Shown piece after piece: positions 23,526-31,657 of a DNA stretch of 64,000 nucleotides. The notes beneath the pieces are model-generated. The model ran no database searches. It was not told where the DNA came from and saw only the letters and a program-made list of their open reading frames with translations. Source of the stretch: Nocardiopsis sinuspersici (GTDB lineage: Bacteria; Actinomycetota; Actinomycetes; Streptosporangiales; Streptosporangiaceae); NCBI GenBank assembly GCA_008638415.1, contig VWVT01000023.1:16334-80333 (forward strand). Direction: 5' to 3'. The translations under genes were made by a program, and so were the position numbers. Within the stretch, counting starts at the first letter, position 1. Each line of letters starts with the position of its first letter.

Positions 23526-26500
23526 ATGGGTGTACGCACGTGGATCGAGTCGTGGCCGGTGTACCGGCAGCTCACCGGCGAGGACCGGATGGGTCTCGGA
23601 GCCGCCGCGAAGTCCGAGCGGTCGGAGAGCCTGCGGGCCCGCACCGAGGACGCCGACAGGGTCGTGCGGTCGGTCTGCCCCTACTGCGCGGTGGGCTGCT
23701 CCCAGAACGTCTACGTCAAGGACGAGAAGGTCGTCCAGATCGAGGGCGACCCCGACTCCCCGATCAGCCGCGGCCGCCTGTGCCCCAAGGGGGCGGCCAG
23801 CCTCCAGCTCACCACCGGGTCCGGCCGTGAGGAGAAGGTCCTCTACCGCCGCCCGTACGGCGCCGACTGGGAGGAACTCGACCTCGACACCGCCATGGGC
23901 ATGGTCGCCGAACGGGTGGTCCGCACCCGCGACGAGACGTGGGAGCAGGAGTACGGGGGGCGCAGGGTGGCCCGCACGCTGGGGATCGCCAGCCTGGGCG
24001 GAGCCACGCTGGACAACGAGGAGAACTACCTCATCAAGAAGCTCCTGACCTCGCTCGGCGTCGTCCAGGTGGAGAACCAGGCCCGGGTGTGCCACAGCTC
24101 CACCGTCGCCGGGCTGGGGACGAGCTTCGGCCGGGGCGGGGCGACCATGTTCCTCCAGGACCTGCAGAACTCCGACTGCATCGTCATCGAGGGTTCCAAC
24201 TTCGCCGAGGCCCACCCGGTCGGCTTCCAGTGGGTCATGGAGGCCAAGGCGCGCGGCGCGGTGGTCATCCACGTCGATCCCCGGTTCAGCCGCACCAGCG
24301 CCCTCGCCGACCTGCACGTGCCCATCCGCGCGGGCACCGACATCGCCTTCCTCGGCGCGATCATCAACCACGTCCTCACCGAGGAGAAGTACTTCCGCGA
24401 CTACGTGCTCGCCTTCACCAACGCCGCGACGATCGTCGGTGAGGACTTCCAGGACACCGAGGACCTGGACGGCCTGTTCTCCGGCTTCTCGGAGAGGGAC
24501 AAGAGCTACGACGCCGGCACCTGGGGCTACGAGGGCGCTGAGGTGGCCGCCGCGTCCGGCAACCGCGACCAGCTGCACAGGGAGCGGCTGGAGGAGACCC
24601 TCGACACCAGCCGCGCCGGTCGGCCCGAACAGCAGGGCTCGGGCGGCGCGGTGATCCGGAACAAGCCGCGGGAGGACCCGACGCTCACCGACCCGCGCTG
24701 CGTGTTCCAGATCCTCGGGCGCCACTACTCGCGCTATACGCCCGAGATGGTCGAGGAGGTCTGCGGCATCCCGCGGGAGACCTTCCTCCAGGTGTGCGAC
24801 CACCTCACCGGCAACTCGGGCCGGGACCGCACCAGCGCCTTCTGCTACGCCGTGGGCTGGACCCAGCACACCGTCGGCTCGCAGTACATCCGGGCCGCCT
24901 CCATCCTCCAGCTCCTGCTGGGCAACATCGGCCGTCCGGGCGGAGGCATCCAGGCACTGCGCGGACACGCCAGCATCCAGGGCTCCAGCGACGTGCCGAC
25001 GCTGTTCGACCTGCTCCCGGGCTACCTGCCGATGCCCCACGCCCACGAGGAGACGTCCCTGGAGAACTACGTCCTGGCCGTCGGCAACCCGCGCAAGGGC
25101 TTCTGGGACGGGATGCGGGCCTACACCGTCAGCCTGCTCAAGGCATGGTGGGGCGAGAGCGCGACGGCCGAGAACGACTACTGCTTCGACCGGATCCCGA
25201 AGCTCACGGGGTCCCACAGTCACTACGACACCGTGATGGCCCAGATCGCCGGGGACTGCAAGGGCTACTTCCTCATGGGGGAGAACCCCGCCGTGGGCTC
25301 GGCCAACAGCCGGGCCCAGCGCATGGGCATGGCCGAACTGGACTGGCTGGTCGTGCGCGACTTCTCGCTGATCGAGAGCGCCACCTGGTGGAAGGACGGG
25401 CCGGAGATCGAGTCCGGGGAGAAGCGGACCGAGGACATCGGCACCGAGGTGTTCTTCTTCCCCGCCGCGGCGCACACCGAGAAGTCGGGCACCTTCACCA
25501 ACACCAACCGGCTGCTCCAGTGGCACGACCGGGCCGTGCTTCCCAGCGGTGACCGACGCAGCGATCTCTGGTTCATGTACCACCTGGGCCGGATCATCCG
25601 CGAGAGGCTCGCCGGCTCCGACGACCCCAAGGACCGCGCGGTCCTGGACTTGACGTGGGACTACCCGCTGGAGGAGGACGGCGAGCCCGACGCGGCCGCG
25701 GTCCTGCGGGAGATCAACGGCCACGACGCCGAGGGTCGTCCGCTCACCGCCTACACGGAGCTGCGCGACGACGGGTCCACGTCCTGCGGATGCTGGATCT
25801 ACTGCGGCGTCTTCAAGGACGGGGTGAACCAGGCGGCGCGCAAGAAGCCCCACACGGAACAGGACTGGATCGCCGCCGAGTGGGCGTGGTCCTGGCCGGA
25901 CAACCGGCGCATCCTCTACAACCGCGCGTCCGCGGACGAGAACGGCGAGCCGTGGAGTCCGGGCAAGAGCCTCGTCTGGTGGGACGCCGAGCAGGGCAGC
26001 TGGGTCGGGCACGACACACCCGACTTCGAGAACCACAAGGCGCCCGACCACCAGCCCCCGGAGGACGCCGAGGGGGTGGCGGCGCTGAGCGGGCGGGACG
26101 CCTTCATCATGCAGGCCGACGGCAGGGGGTGGCTGTACGCGCCCGCCGGGCTGAACGACGGGCCGATGCCCACCCACTACGAGCCGCAGGACACCCCGTT
26201 CGCGAACCCGCTCTACGGGCACCAGCGCAACCCGACGCGTCTGACGTATCCGCACGAGTACAACCGGTACCACCCCGCACCCGGCACCCCGGGGGCGGAC
26301 GTCTTCCCGTACGTGGTGACCACCTACCGGCTCACCGAGCACTTCACCGCGGGCGGGATGAGCCGGTGGACGCCCTACCTCTCCGAACTACAGCCGGAGT
26401 TCTTCTGCGAGGTGGGACCGGAGCTGGCGGCCGAGCGCGGGCTGGAGCACGGCGGCTGGGCCACCATCGTCACGGCACGCAACGCCATCGAGGCCCGGGT

Positions 26501-26780
26501 CATGGTCACGGACCGCATGAGGCCCCTGAGGGTGCAGGGAAGGGTGGTCCACCAGATCGGGGTGCCCTACCACTGGGGGCCGAACGGGTACTCGACGGGG
26601 GACGCGGCCAACGAGCTGATGTCCATCTCCCTGGACCCCAACGTGCACATCCAGGAGGTCAAGGCGCTCACCGCCGACATCGTCGCGGGACGGCGCCCGC
26701 GCGGCGCCGAGCGCAGGGAGTTCGTGCGCGCCTACCAGGAGCGCGCCGGGATCACCGAGCAGACCGGAACGGAGGTGTGA
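23526..26780 (+). CDS. Formate dehydrogenase, molybdopterin-containing alpha subunit (Cys type)
   Basis: The product has 1084 residues. The ATG at 23526 is chosen because MGVRTWIESWPVYRQLTG matches the start of actinobacterial homologues. An N-terminal [4Fe-4S] site is formed by Cys51, Cys54, Cys58 and Cys86 (CPYCAVGC...GRLCPKG). The metal-ligand position is Cys189, followed by His190 (ARVCHSSTVAG); the codon is TGC, so no selenocysteine is used. Cofactor-binding segments follow (VIEGSNFAEAHPVGF, GNIGRPGGGIQALRGHA, MGENPAVGSANSR, HTEKSGTFTNTNR). A C-terminal molybdopterin-dinucleotide domain ends the protein. No Tat signal is visible, so the enzyme probably faces the cytoplasm. It starts a three-gene operon with beta and NrfD subunits. 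Confidence 0.92.
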   Translation: MGVRTWIESWPVYRQLTGEDRMGLGAAAKSERSESLRARTEDADRVVRSVCPYCAVGCSQNVYVKDEKVVQIEGDPDSPISRGRLCPKGAASLQLTTGSGREEKVLYRRPYGADWEELDLDTAMGMVAERVVRTRDETWEQEYGGRRVARTLGIASLGGATLDNEENYLIKKLLTSLGVVQVENQARVCHSSTVAGLGTSFGRGGATMFLQDLQNSDCIVIEGSNFAEAHPVGFQWVMEAKARGAVVIHVDPRFSRTSALADLHVPIRAGTDIAFLGAIINHVLTEEKYFRDYVLAFTNAATIVGEDFQDTEDLDGLFSGFSERDKSYDAGTWGYEGAEVAAASGNRDQLHRERLEETLDTSRAGRPEQQGSGGAVIRNKPREDPTLTDPRCVFQILGRHYSRYTPEMVEEVCGIPRETFLQVCDHLTGNSGRDRTSAFCYAVGWTQHTVGSQYIRAASILQLLLGNIGRPGGGIQALRGHASIQGSSDVPTLFDLLPGYLPMPHAHEETSLENYVLAVGNPRKGFWDGMRAYTVSLLKAWWGESATAENDYCFDRIPKLTGSHSHYDTVMAQIAGDCKGYFLMGENPAVGSANSRAQRMGMAELDWLVVRDFSLIESATWWKDGPEIESGEKRTEDIGTEVFFFPAAAHTEKSGTFTNTNRLLQWHDRAVLPSGDRRSDLWFMYHLGRIIRERLAGSDDPKDRAVLDLTWDYPLEEDGEPDAAAVLREINGHDAEGRPLTAYTELRDDGSTSCGCWIYCGVFKDGVNQAARKKPHTEQDWIAAEWAWSWPDNRRILYNRASADENGEPWSPGKSLVWWDAEQGSWVGHDTPDFENHKAPDHQPPEDAEGVAALSGRDAFIMQADGRGWLYAPAGLNDGPMPTHYEPQDTPFANPLYGHQRNPTRLTYPHEYNRYHPAPGTPGADVFPYVVTTYRLTEHFTAGGMSRWTPYLSELQPEFFCEVGPELAAERGLEHGGWATIVTARNAIEARVMVTDRMRPLRVQGRVVHQIGVPYHWGPNGYSTGDAANELMSISLDPNVHIQEVKALTADIVAGRRPRGAERREFVRAYQERAGITEQTGTEV

Positions 26781-26782
26781 GC

Positions 26783-27676
26783 GTGGACGGGGAGAACCGG
26801 GAGAGGACCGGGGGCGGCGGGCCGGAGCGCGTCGGCTTCTTCACCGACACCAGCGTGTGCATCGGGTGCAAGGCCTGCGAGGTCGCCTGCAAGGAATGGA
26901 ACATGGTTCCCGAGGACGGCCTGAACTTCACGGCGATGTCGTTCGACAACAGTGGGGGACTGGGCGCCGACACGTGGCGCCATGTGGCCTTCGTCGAACA
27001 GCGTGAGCCCCTCGGCTTCCAGGAGCCCGGTGTCGGGCGGCCCGGAGCCGTCGACCTGGGGATGCCGTCCTTCGAGCTGCCCGGCGCCGCCTCCGGCGCC
27101 GACGAACGGGGCGAGTTCCGCTGGCTGATGTCCTCGGACGTGTGCAAGCACTGCACCAGCGCCGCCTGCCTGGACGTGTGCCCGACCGGCGCGCTGTTTC
27201 GCACCGAGTTCGACACGGTGGTGGTGCAGGAGGACATCTGCAACGGCTGCGGGTACTGCGTTCCCGCCTGCCCCTACGGGGTCATCGACCGGCGTGGGGA
27301 CGACGGCCGGGCCTGGAAGTGCACCCTGTGCTACGACCGGCTCGGCGACGGGCTGGAACCCGCCTGCGCCAAGGCGTGCCCCACGGACTCGATCCAGTTC
27401 GGCGACCTCGACGAGCTCCGCGAGCGCGCCGAGAAGCGCGTGGAGGACCTCCACGAGGCCGGGGTGTCCTCCGCCCGCCTGTACGGCGAGGATCCGTCGG
27501 ACGGGGTGGACGGCGCGGGCGCGTTCTTCCTGCTGCTGGACGAGCCCGAGGTCTACGGGCTGCCGCCGGACCCGGTGGTGACCACCCGGGACCTGCCGTC
27601 GATGTGGAGGCACGCCGGTGTCGCGGCCGCCGCGCTGCTGGTCGGAGTGGCCGCGACCTTCGCGGGGAGGCGCTGA
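26783..27676 (+). CDS. Formate dehydrogenase beta subunit (4Fe-4S ferredoxin type)
   Basis: The product has 297 residues. The GTG at 26783 is preferred because GGAGGT lies 6-7 bases upstream; a GTG at 26777 overlaps the alpha stop. Four ferredoxin-type Cys groups are visible (CIGCKACEVAC, CKHCTSAACLDVCP, CNGCGYCVPACP, CTLCYDR...CAKACP). The C-terminus has one TM helix (AGVAAAALLVGVAATFAG), as in membrane-anchoring FdhB/FdnH types. It carries electrons from the alpha subunit to the membrane subunit. Its TGA overlaps the next ATG (TGATG). Confidence 0.92.
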   Translation: MDGENRERTGGGGPERVGFFTDTSVCIGCKACEVACKEWNMVPEDGLNFTAMSFDNSGGLGADTWRHVAFVEQREPLGFQEPGVGRPGAVDLGMPSFELPGAASGADERGEFRWLMSSDVCKHCTSAACLDVCPTGALFRTEFDTVVVQEDICNGCGYCVPACPYGVIDRRGDDGRAWKCTLCYDRLGDGLEPACAKACPTDSIQFGDLDELRERAEKRVEDLHEAGVSSARLYGEDPSDGVDGAGAFFLLLDEPEVYGLPPDPVVTTRDLPSMWRHAGVAAAALLVGVAATFAGRR

Positions 27677-28755
27677 TGAACACGTCGGACGTGACCAAGG
27701 AGGGCATCCGCGGAGAGCGCCCCGGACGGGAGGCGATCACGGGGGCCGCCGACGTCGTCGGTGAGGAGCAGCGGCGCCGGCGCGGCGGCCGCGGGAGGCG
27801 CGGGGAGGCCACACGGGTGCCCGACGCCGAGTTCCGCTCCTACTACGGCAAGCCGATCATCAACCAGATCGTGTGGGAGGCCCCCGACGTCGGCGGGTAC
27901 CTGTTCCTGGGCGGGCTGGCCGGTGCCTCGTCGGTGCTCGCCGCCGGTGCCGAGCTGACCGGACGCCCGGACCTGGCCCGGCCGCTGAAGTACGCCGCCC
28001 TGGGCGCGATCTCCGGTTCCACGGCCGCGCTCATCCACGACCTGGGACGGCCCGAGCGCTTCCTCAACATGCTGCGGGTGTTCAAGCCGACCTCGCCGAT
28101 GAGCGTCGGATCGTGGACCCTGATGGCCTACGGCCCCCTCGCCGGGGTCGCCGCGGTGACCTCCGCCACCGGGTGGTTCCCCCGGATCGGCCGCGCGGCC
28201 ACTCTCGGCGCCGCGGCGGTGGGGCCGCTGGTCGCCACCTACACGGCACCGCTGGTCTGCGACACCGCCGTGCCCTCCTGGCACGACGGCTACCGGTACA
28301 TGCCGTTCGTGTTCGCCGCCTCCGCCGTCTCCGCGGCGGGCGGGATGGGCCTGGCCACCGCTCCCCTGGCGCAGAGCGGGCCCGCGCGCCGCGCGGCCGT
28401 GGGCGGCGCCCTGGTGGAGACGGCGGTCTCCAGCGCCATGGAGTACCGGATGGGCCTGTCCGGCGAGCCCTACCGCCGGGGCCGTGCGGGGGCGTTCGTC
28501 CGCACCGCCAAGGCGCTCACCCTGGCCGGGGCCGCCGGCGCGGTGCTCGGCCGCCGGAGCCGCACGGCCTCCGCGCTGAGCGGCGCGGCCCTGCTCGCCG
28601 GGTCGGCCTGCACCCGCCTGGGGGTCTTCCACGCCGGGAAGCAGTCCGCCGCCGATCCCAAGTACACGGTGGTACCGCAGCGCCGCCGGCTGGCCGAACG
28701 GGAGGCGGAGGGGGAGGCCGCCTCCGCTCCCCCGGCGCGGGGGCCGGGGGACTGA
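27676..28755 (+). CDS. NrfD/PsrC-type membrane subunit of the formate dehydrogenase
   Basis: The product has 359 residues. The ATG at 27676 follows GGGGAGGCGCTG. A basic N-terminal tail of about 50 residues precedes the NrfD region (PIINQIVWEAPDVGGYLFLGGLAGASS) and about eight hydrophobic segments, with the conserved HDLGRPERFLNMLRVFKPTSPMS loop read as HDLGRPERF and FKPTSPMS. NrfD-type subunits pass electrons to quinone and replace the cytochrome b gamma subunit of other formate dehydrogenases. It ends 4 bases from a convergent gene. Confidence 0.9.
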   Translation: MNTSDVTKEGIRGERPGREAITGAADVVGEEQRRRRGGRGRRGEATRVPDAEFRSYYGKPIINQIVWEAPDVGGYLFLGGLAGASSVLAAGAELTGRPDLARPLKYAALGAISGSTAALIHDLGRPERFLNMLRVFKPTSPMSVGSWTLMAYGPLAGVAAVTSATGWFPRIGRAATLGAAAVGPLVATYTAPLVCDTAVPSWHDGYRYMPFVFAASAVSAAGGMGLATAPLAQSGPARRAAVGGALVETAVSSAMEYRMGLSGEPYRRGRAGAFVRTAKALTLAGAAGAVLGRRSRTASALSGAALLAGSACTRLGVFHAGKQSAADPKYTVVPQRRRLAEREAEGEAASAPPARGPGD

Positions 28756-28759
28756 GGGG

Positions 28760-29257
28760 TCAGGCGTCGCGGACCTGGTCCGGGCGGGAGACCACGGGCG
28801 GCTCCACCGACCAGGGGAAGTTGATCCACCGGTCGGTGTGCTTCCAGACGTACTCGCACCTGACCAGTGACCGCGGCTTCTCGTAGATCACGGCGCTGCG
28901 TACCTCGGCGACGTGCTCGGCGCAGAAGTCGTGGACGAGCTTGAGGGTTTTCCCTGTGTCGGCGACGTCGTCGGCGACGAGGACCTTCTTGCTGCTGAGG
29001 TCGACCAGGTTGGGGACCGGGGGCAGCATGACGGGCATGTCGAGCGTGGTGCCGACCCCGGTGTAGAACTCCACGTTCATGACGTGCAGGTTCTTGACGT
29101 CCAGCGCGTACCCCAGGCCACCGGCGACGAAGAGGCCGCCGCGCGCGATGGACAGGATCATGTCGGGTTCGAACCCGTCGTCGGCGATGGTGCGGGCCAG
29201 GTCGCGGATCGCGGTGCCGAAGAGCTCGTAGCTCAGGTTCTCGCGCTCGTCGCTCAC
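28760..29257 (-). CDS. Purine-type phosphoribosyltransferase
   Basis: The product has 165 residues. The GTG at 29257 follows AAAGAGGGGAAACCC; the open frame extends upstream without homology. The fold shows MILSIARGGLFVAGGL, the PRPP loop VLVADDVADTGKTL and a C-terminal WINFPW segment. This matches bacterial xanthine/hypoxanthine-guanine phosphoribosyltransferases, which convert free purine bases and PRPP to nucleotides in the cytoplasm. The exact base is uncertain. It is monocistronic, between two larger operons. Confidence 0.85.
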   Translation of the reverse strand: MSDERENLSYELFGTAIRDLARTIADDGFEPDMILSIARGGLFVAGGLGYALDVKNLHVMNVEFYTGVGTTLDMPVMLPPVPNLVDLSSKKVLVADDVADTGKTLKLVHDFCAEHVAEVRSAVIYEKPRSLVRCEYVWKHTDRWINFPWSVEPPVVSRPDQVRDA

Positions 29258-29577
29258 GGGTTTCCCCTCTTTCCCGGTGGTGTGGTGCGCACCGCGGGGA
29301 GGCTCCGCCGGAGGCGGCGCGGTACCGATCCACCTTAGCGACGGCCGCCGTGGCCTGCGTCGTCCTCCGGGCCCGGCTCCGCACGCGGACCGGGGAGGGA
29401 CGCTCGGCCACTTGTCCACGCGGGCGGGTGTTCTGGGTCACACACGTAGACGGATGGCCAGAAAAGAGCCGCAAAAACTCGACGTTTTCTTGAATTTTGC
29501 GCTGTTGTGGCGAACAGATGGCAATAAATACCACCATGTGTCTGAACACATCTCTCTGACACAGGAGGTTGGAAGCC
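29258..29577. other. Divergent intergenic region upstream of the 2-oxoacid dehydrogenase operon
   Basis: No gene is supported. Bases 29460-29560 are clearly AT-richer than the genome average (AAAAACTCGACGTTTTC, GCAATAAATACC) and should contain the operon promoter. An inverted repeat lies just before the ribosome-binding site. Confidence 0.5.
29536..29551. promoter_or_regulatory. Inverted repeat ATGTGT-CTGA-ACACAT
   Basis: A perfect 6-bp-arm repeat lies about 25 bases before the E1alpha start, between the AT-rich promoter zone and AGGAGG. Its position suits an operator or repressor site. The regulator is not known. Confidence 0.4.
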
Positions 29578-30663
29578 ATGGCTGACGACCGGGACCTTCT
29601 CCCCTCCGAGCAACCGGTGCGGCTGCTCGACGAGACCGGGAGCCCGGTGGCCGGGGCCTCCCTGCCGTTCCCGGACCGGGACCGGCTGCTCGCCGCGTAC
29701 ACCTCCCTGGTGATCGGCCGCCGGGTCAACGACCAGGCCGGCGCCCTCGTACGCCAGGGCCGCCTGGCCGTCTACCCCTCCTCACACGGGCAGGAGGCCT
29801 GCCAGACGGGCGCGGCCCTGGCCCTGGCGGAGGGGGACTGGCTGTTTCCGACCTACCGCGACACCGCCGCCGTGATCGCGCGCGGCGTGGACCCGGTGGA
29901 GGTCCTCACCCTGCTCAAGGGCGACTGGCACGCGGGCTACGACCCCTACGCGCACAGGGTGGCGCCGCAGGCGACGCCGCTGGCCACCCAACTGCTGCAC
30001 GCGGTGGGCGTCGCGCACGCCGCCCGCCTGCGGGGCGAGGACACGGTGGTCATGGCGCTGTGCGGCGACGGGGCCACCAGCGAGGGCGACTTCCACGAGG
30101 CGCTGAACTTCGCGGCCGTGTTCCGGGCCCCGGTGGTGTTCTTCGTGCAGAACAACGAGTACGCCATCTCCGTGCCACTGGCCCGGCAGAGCGCCGCCCC
30201 GTCGCTGGCGCACAAGGGCGTCGGCTACGGGATGAACGCCGAGCGGGTGGACGGCAACGACACCCCCGCCGTGCTCGCCGTGCTGGACCGCGCGGTGGCC
30301 GCCGCCCGGACCGGTGAGGGCCCCCAGCTGGTGGAGGCGCACACCTACCGGATGCAGGCGCACACCAACGCCGACGACGCGAGCCGGTACCGCAGCAAGG
30401 AGGAGGTCGACCCCTGGGAGGCACGTGACCCGCTGCTGCGCATGGAGGCCTACCTCAAGCGCAAGCGCCTGCTCACCAAGGCCCGGAAGGCCGAGATCAC
30501 CGAGAGGGCGGAGGCCGTGGCCACCGCCATGCGCGAGGGCGTCTCGAAGGACGTCGACCCCGACCCCGCGGAGCTGTTCGCGCACGTGTTCGCCACCCCC
30601 ACGCCGCAGTTGGACGAACAGGCCGCCTTCCTGGCCGACGAACTGAGCAGAGAGGGCAACTGA
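29578..30663 (+). CDS. 2-oxoacid dehydrogenase E1 component, alpha subunit
   Basis: The product has 361 residues. The ATG at 29578 follows AGGAGG by 9 bases. The ThDP/Mg motif GDGATSEGDFHEALNFA...NN is complete, as are ALVRQGRLAVYPSSHGQEA and the ETYRMQAHTNADD-type phosphorylation-loop region (read as TYRMQAHTNADDASRYR). The split alpha/beta E1 is used by pyruvate and branched-chain oxoacid dehydrogenases. Actinobacteria normally use an undivided AceE for pyruvate, so a branched-chain (bkd-type) complex that feeds acyl-CoA primers to fatty acid synthesis is favoured. No E3 gene lies nearby. Confidence 0.92.
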   Translation: MADDRDLLPSEQPVRLLDETGSPVAGASLPFPDRDRLLAAYTSLVIGRRVNDQAGALVRQGRLAVYPSSHGQEACQTGAALALAEGDWLFPTYRDTAAVIARGVDPVEVLTLLKGDWHAGYDPYAHRVAPQATPLATQLLHAVGVAHAARLRGEDTVVMALCGDGATSEGDFHEALNFAAVFRAPVVFFVQNNEYAISVPLARQSAAPSLAHKGVGYGMNAERVDGNDTPAVLAVLDRAVAAARTGEGPQLVEAHTYRMQAHTNADDASRYRSKEEVDPWEARDPLLRMEAYLKRKRLLTKARKAEITERAEAVATAMREGVSKDVDPDPAELFAHVFATPTPQLDEQAAFLADELSREGN

Positions 30664-30664
30664 C

Positions 30665-31657
30665 ATGGCGACCGACCCCACCAAGCTCTCCATGGCGCAG
30701 GCCCTCAACCGCGCCCTGCGCGACGCCATGGCCGAGGACGAGGCGGTGTACGTGTTCGGTGAGGACGTCGGGCCCCTCGGCGGCGTCTTCCGCGTCACCG
30801 ACGGCCTCACCGCCGAGTTCGGCGAGGACCGCTGCTTCGACACCCCGCTCGCGGAGTCCGGCATCGTCGGCATGGCCGTCGGCATGGCGATGAACGGCAT
30901 GCGCCCCGTCGTGGAGATGCAGTTCGACGCGTTCGCCTACCCGGCCTTCGAGCAGATCGTCAGCCACGTGGCCAAGACCCGCAACCGCACCCGCGGCCGG
31001 GTCGGGCTGCCCATGGTCATCCGCGTCCCCTACGCGGGCGGGATCGGCGGTGTCGAGCACCACTGCGACTCCTCCGAGGCCTACTACGCGCACACGCCGG
31101 GCCTGACCGTGGTCGCCCCGTCCACGCCCGCCGACGCCTACTTCCTGCTGCGCGACGCGATCGCCTCCGACGACCCGGTCGTCTTCATGGAGCCCAAGAA
31201 GCTGTACTGGGGCAAGGACGAGGTCGACCTGTCGACCCCCGAGCCGCCCATCGGCAGGGCCGTGGTGCGCCGTCCCGGCACCGACGCCACCCTCATCGCC
31301 TACGGGCCGTCGGTGCCCACCGCGCTGGAGGCCGCCGAGGCCGCCGCGCAGGAGGGCCGCAGCCTCCAGGTGGTGGACGCGCGCTCCCTCGTCCCCTTCG
31401 ACGACGCCACCGTGTGCGAGGCGGTGCGCTCCACCGGACGCGCGGTCGTGGTCGCCGAGGCCAGCGGGTACGCCAGCGTCGCCTCGGAGATCGTCGCGCG
31501 GGTGACCGAGCGCTGCTTCCACTCCCTGGCCGCGCCGGTGCGCCGCGTCACCGGCTTCGACATTCCCTTCCCGCCGCCGAAGCTGGAGCGCTTCCAGCTG
31601 CCGGGCGTGGACCGGATCCTGGACGCCGTCGACGACCTTCAGTGGGAGGACCAGTGA
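30665..31657 (+). CDS. 2-oxoacid dehydrogenase E1 component, beta subunit
   Basis: The product has 330 residues. The ATG at 30665 begins one base after the E1alpha stop. Typical E1beta features are the N-terminal MAQALNRALRDAM, VFGEDVGPLGGVF, DTPLAESGIVGMAVGMA, EMQFDAFAYPAFEQIVSHVAK, and the C-terminal transketolase domain with VVDARSLVPFD. It forms the alpha2beta2 E1 with the preceding product. Its TGA overlaps the GTG of the E2 gene. Confidence 0.92.
   Translation: MATDPTKLSMAQALNRALRDAMAEDEAVYVFGEDVGPLGGVFRVTDGLTAEFGEDRCFDTPLAESGIVGMAVGMAMNGMRPVVEMQFDAFAYPAFEQIVSHVAKTRNRTRGRVGLPMVIRVPYAGGIGGVEHHCDSSEAYYAHTPGLTVVAPSTPADAYFLLRDAIASDDPVVFMEPKKLYWGKDEVDLSTPEPPIGRAVVRRPGTDATLIAYGPSVPTALEAAEAAAQEGRSLQVVDARSLVPFDDATVCEAVRSTGRAVVVAEASGYASVASEIVARVTERCFHSLAAPVRRVTGFDIPFPPPKLERFQLPGVDRILDAVDDLQWEDQ

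Noticed and set aside
24090-24092. Possible selenocysteine at the formate dehydrogenase active site
   Set aside because: The codon is TGC (Cys), not TGA, so no SECIS element is needed.
22365-26342. 1325-codon minus-strand open frame
   Set aside because: It is antisense to the formate dehydrogenase alpha gene and part of katA. The codon bias of a 70% GC genome keeps this frame open. No family motif is present.
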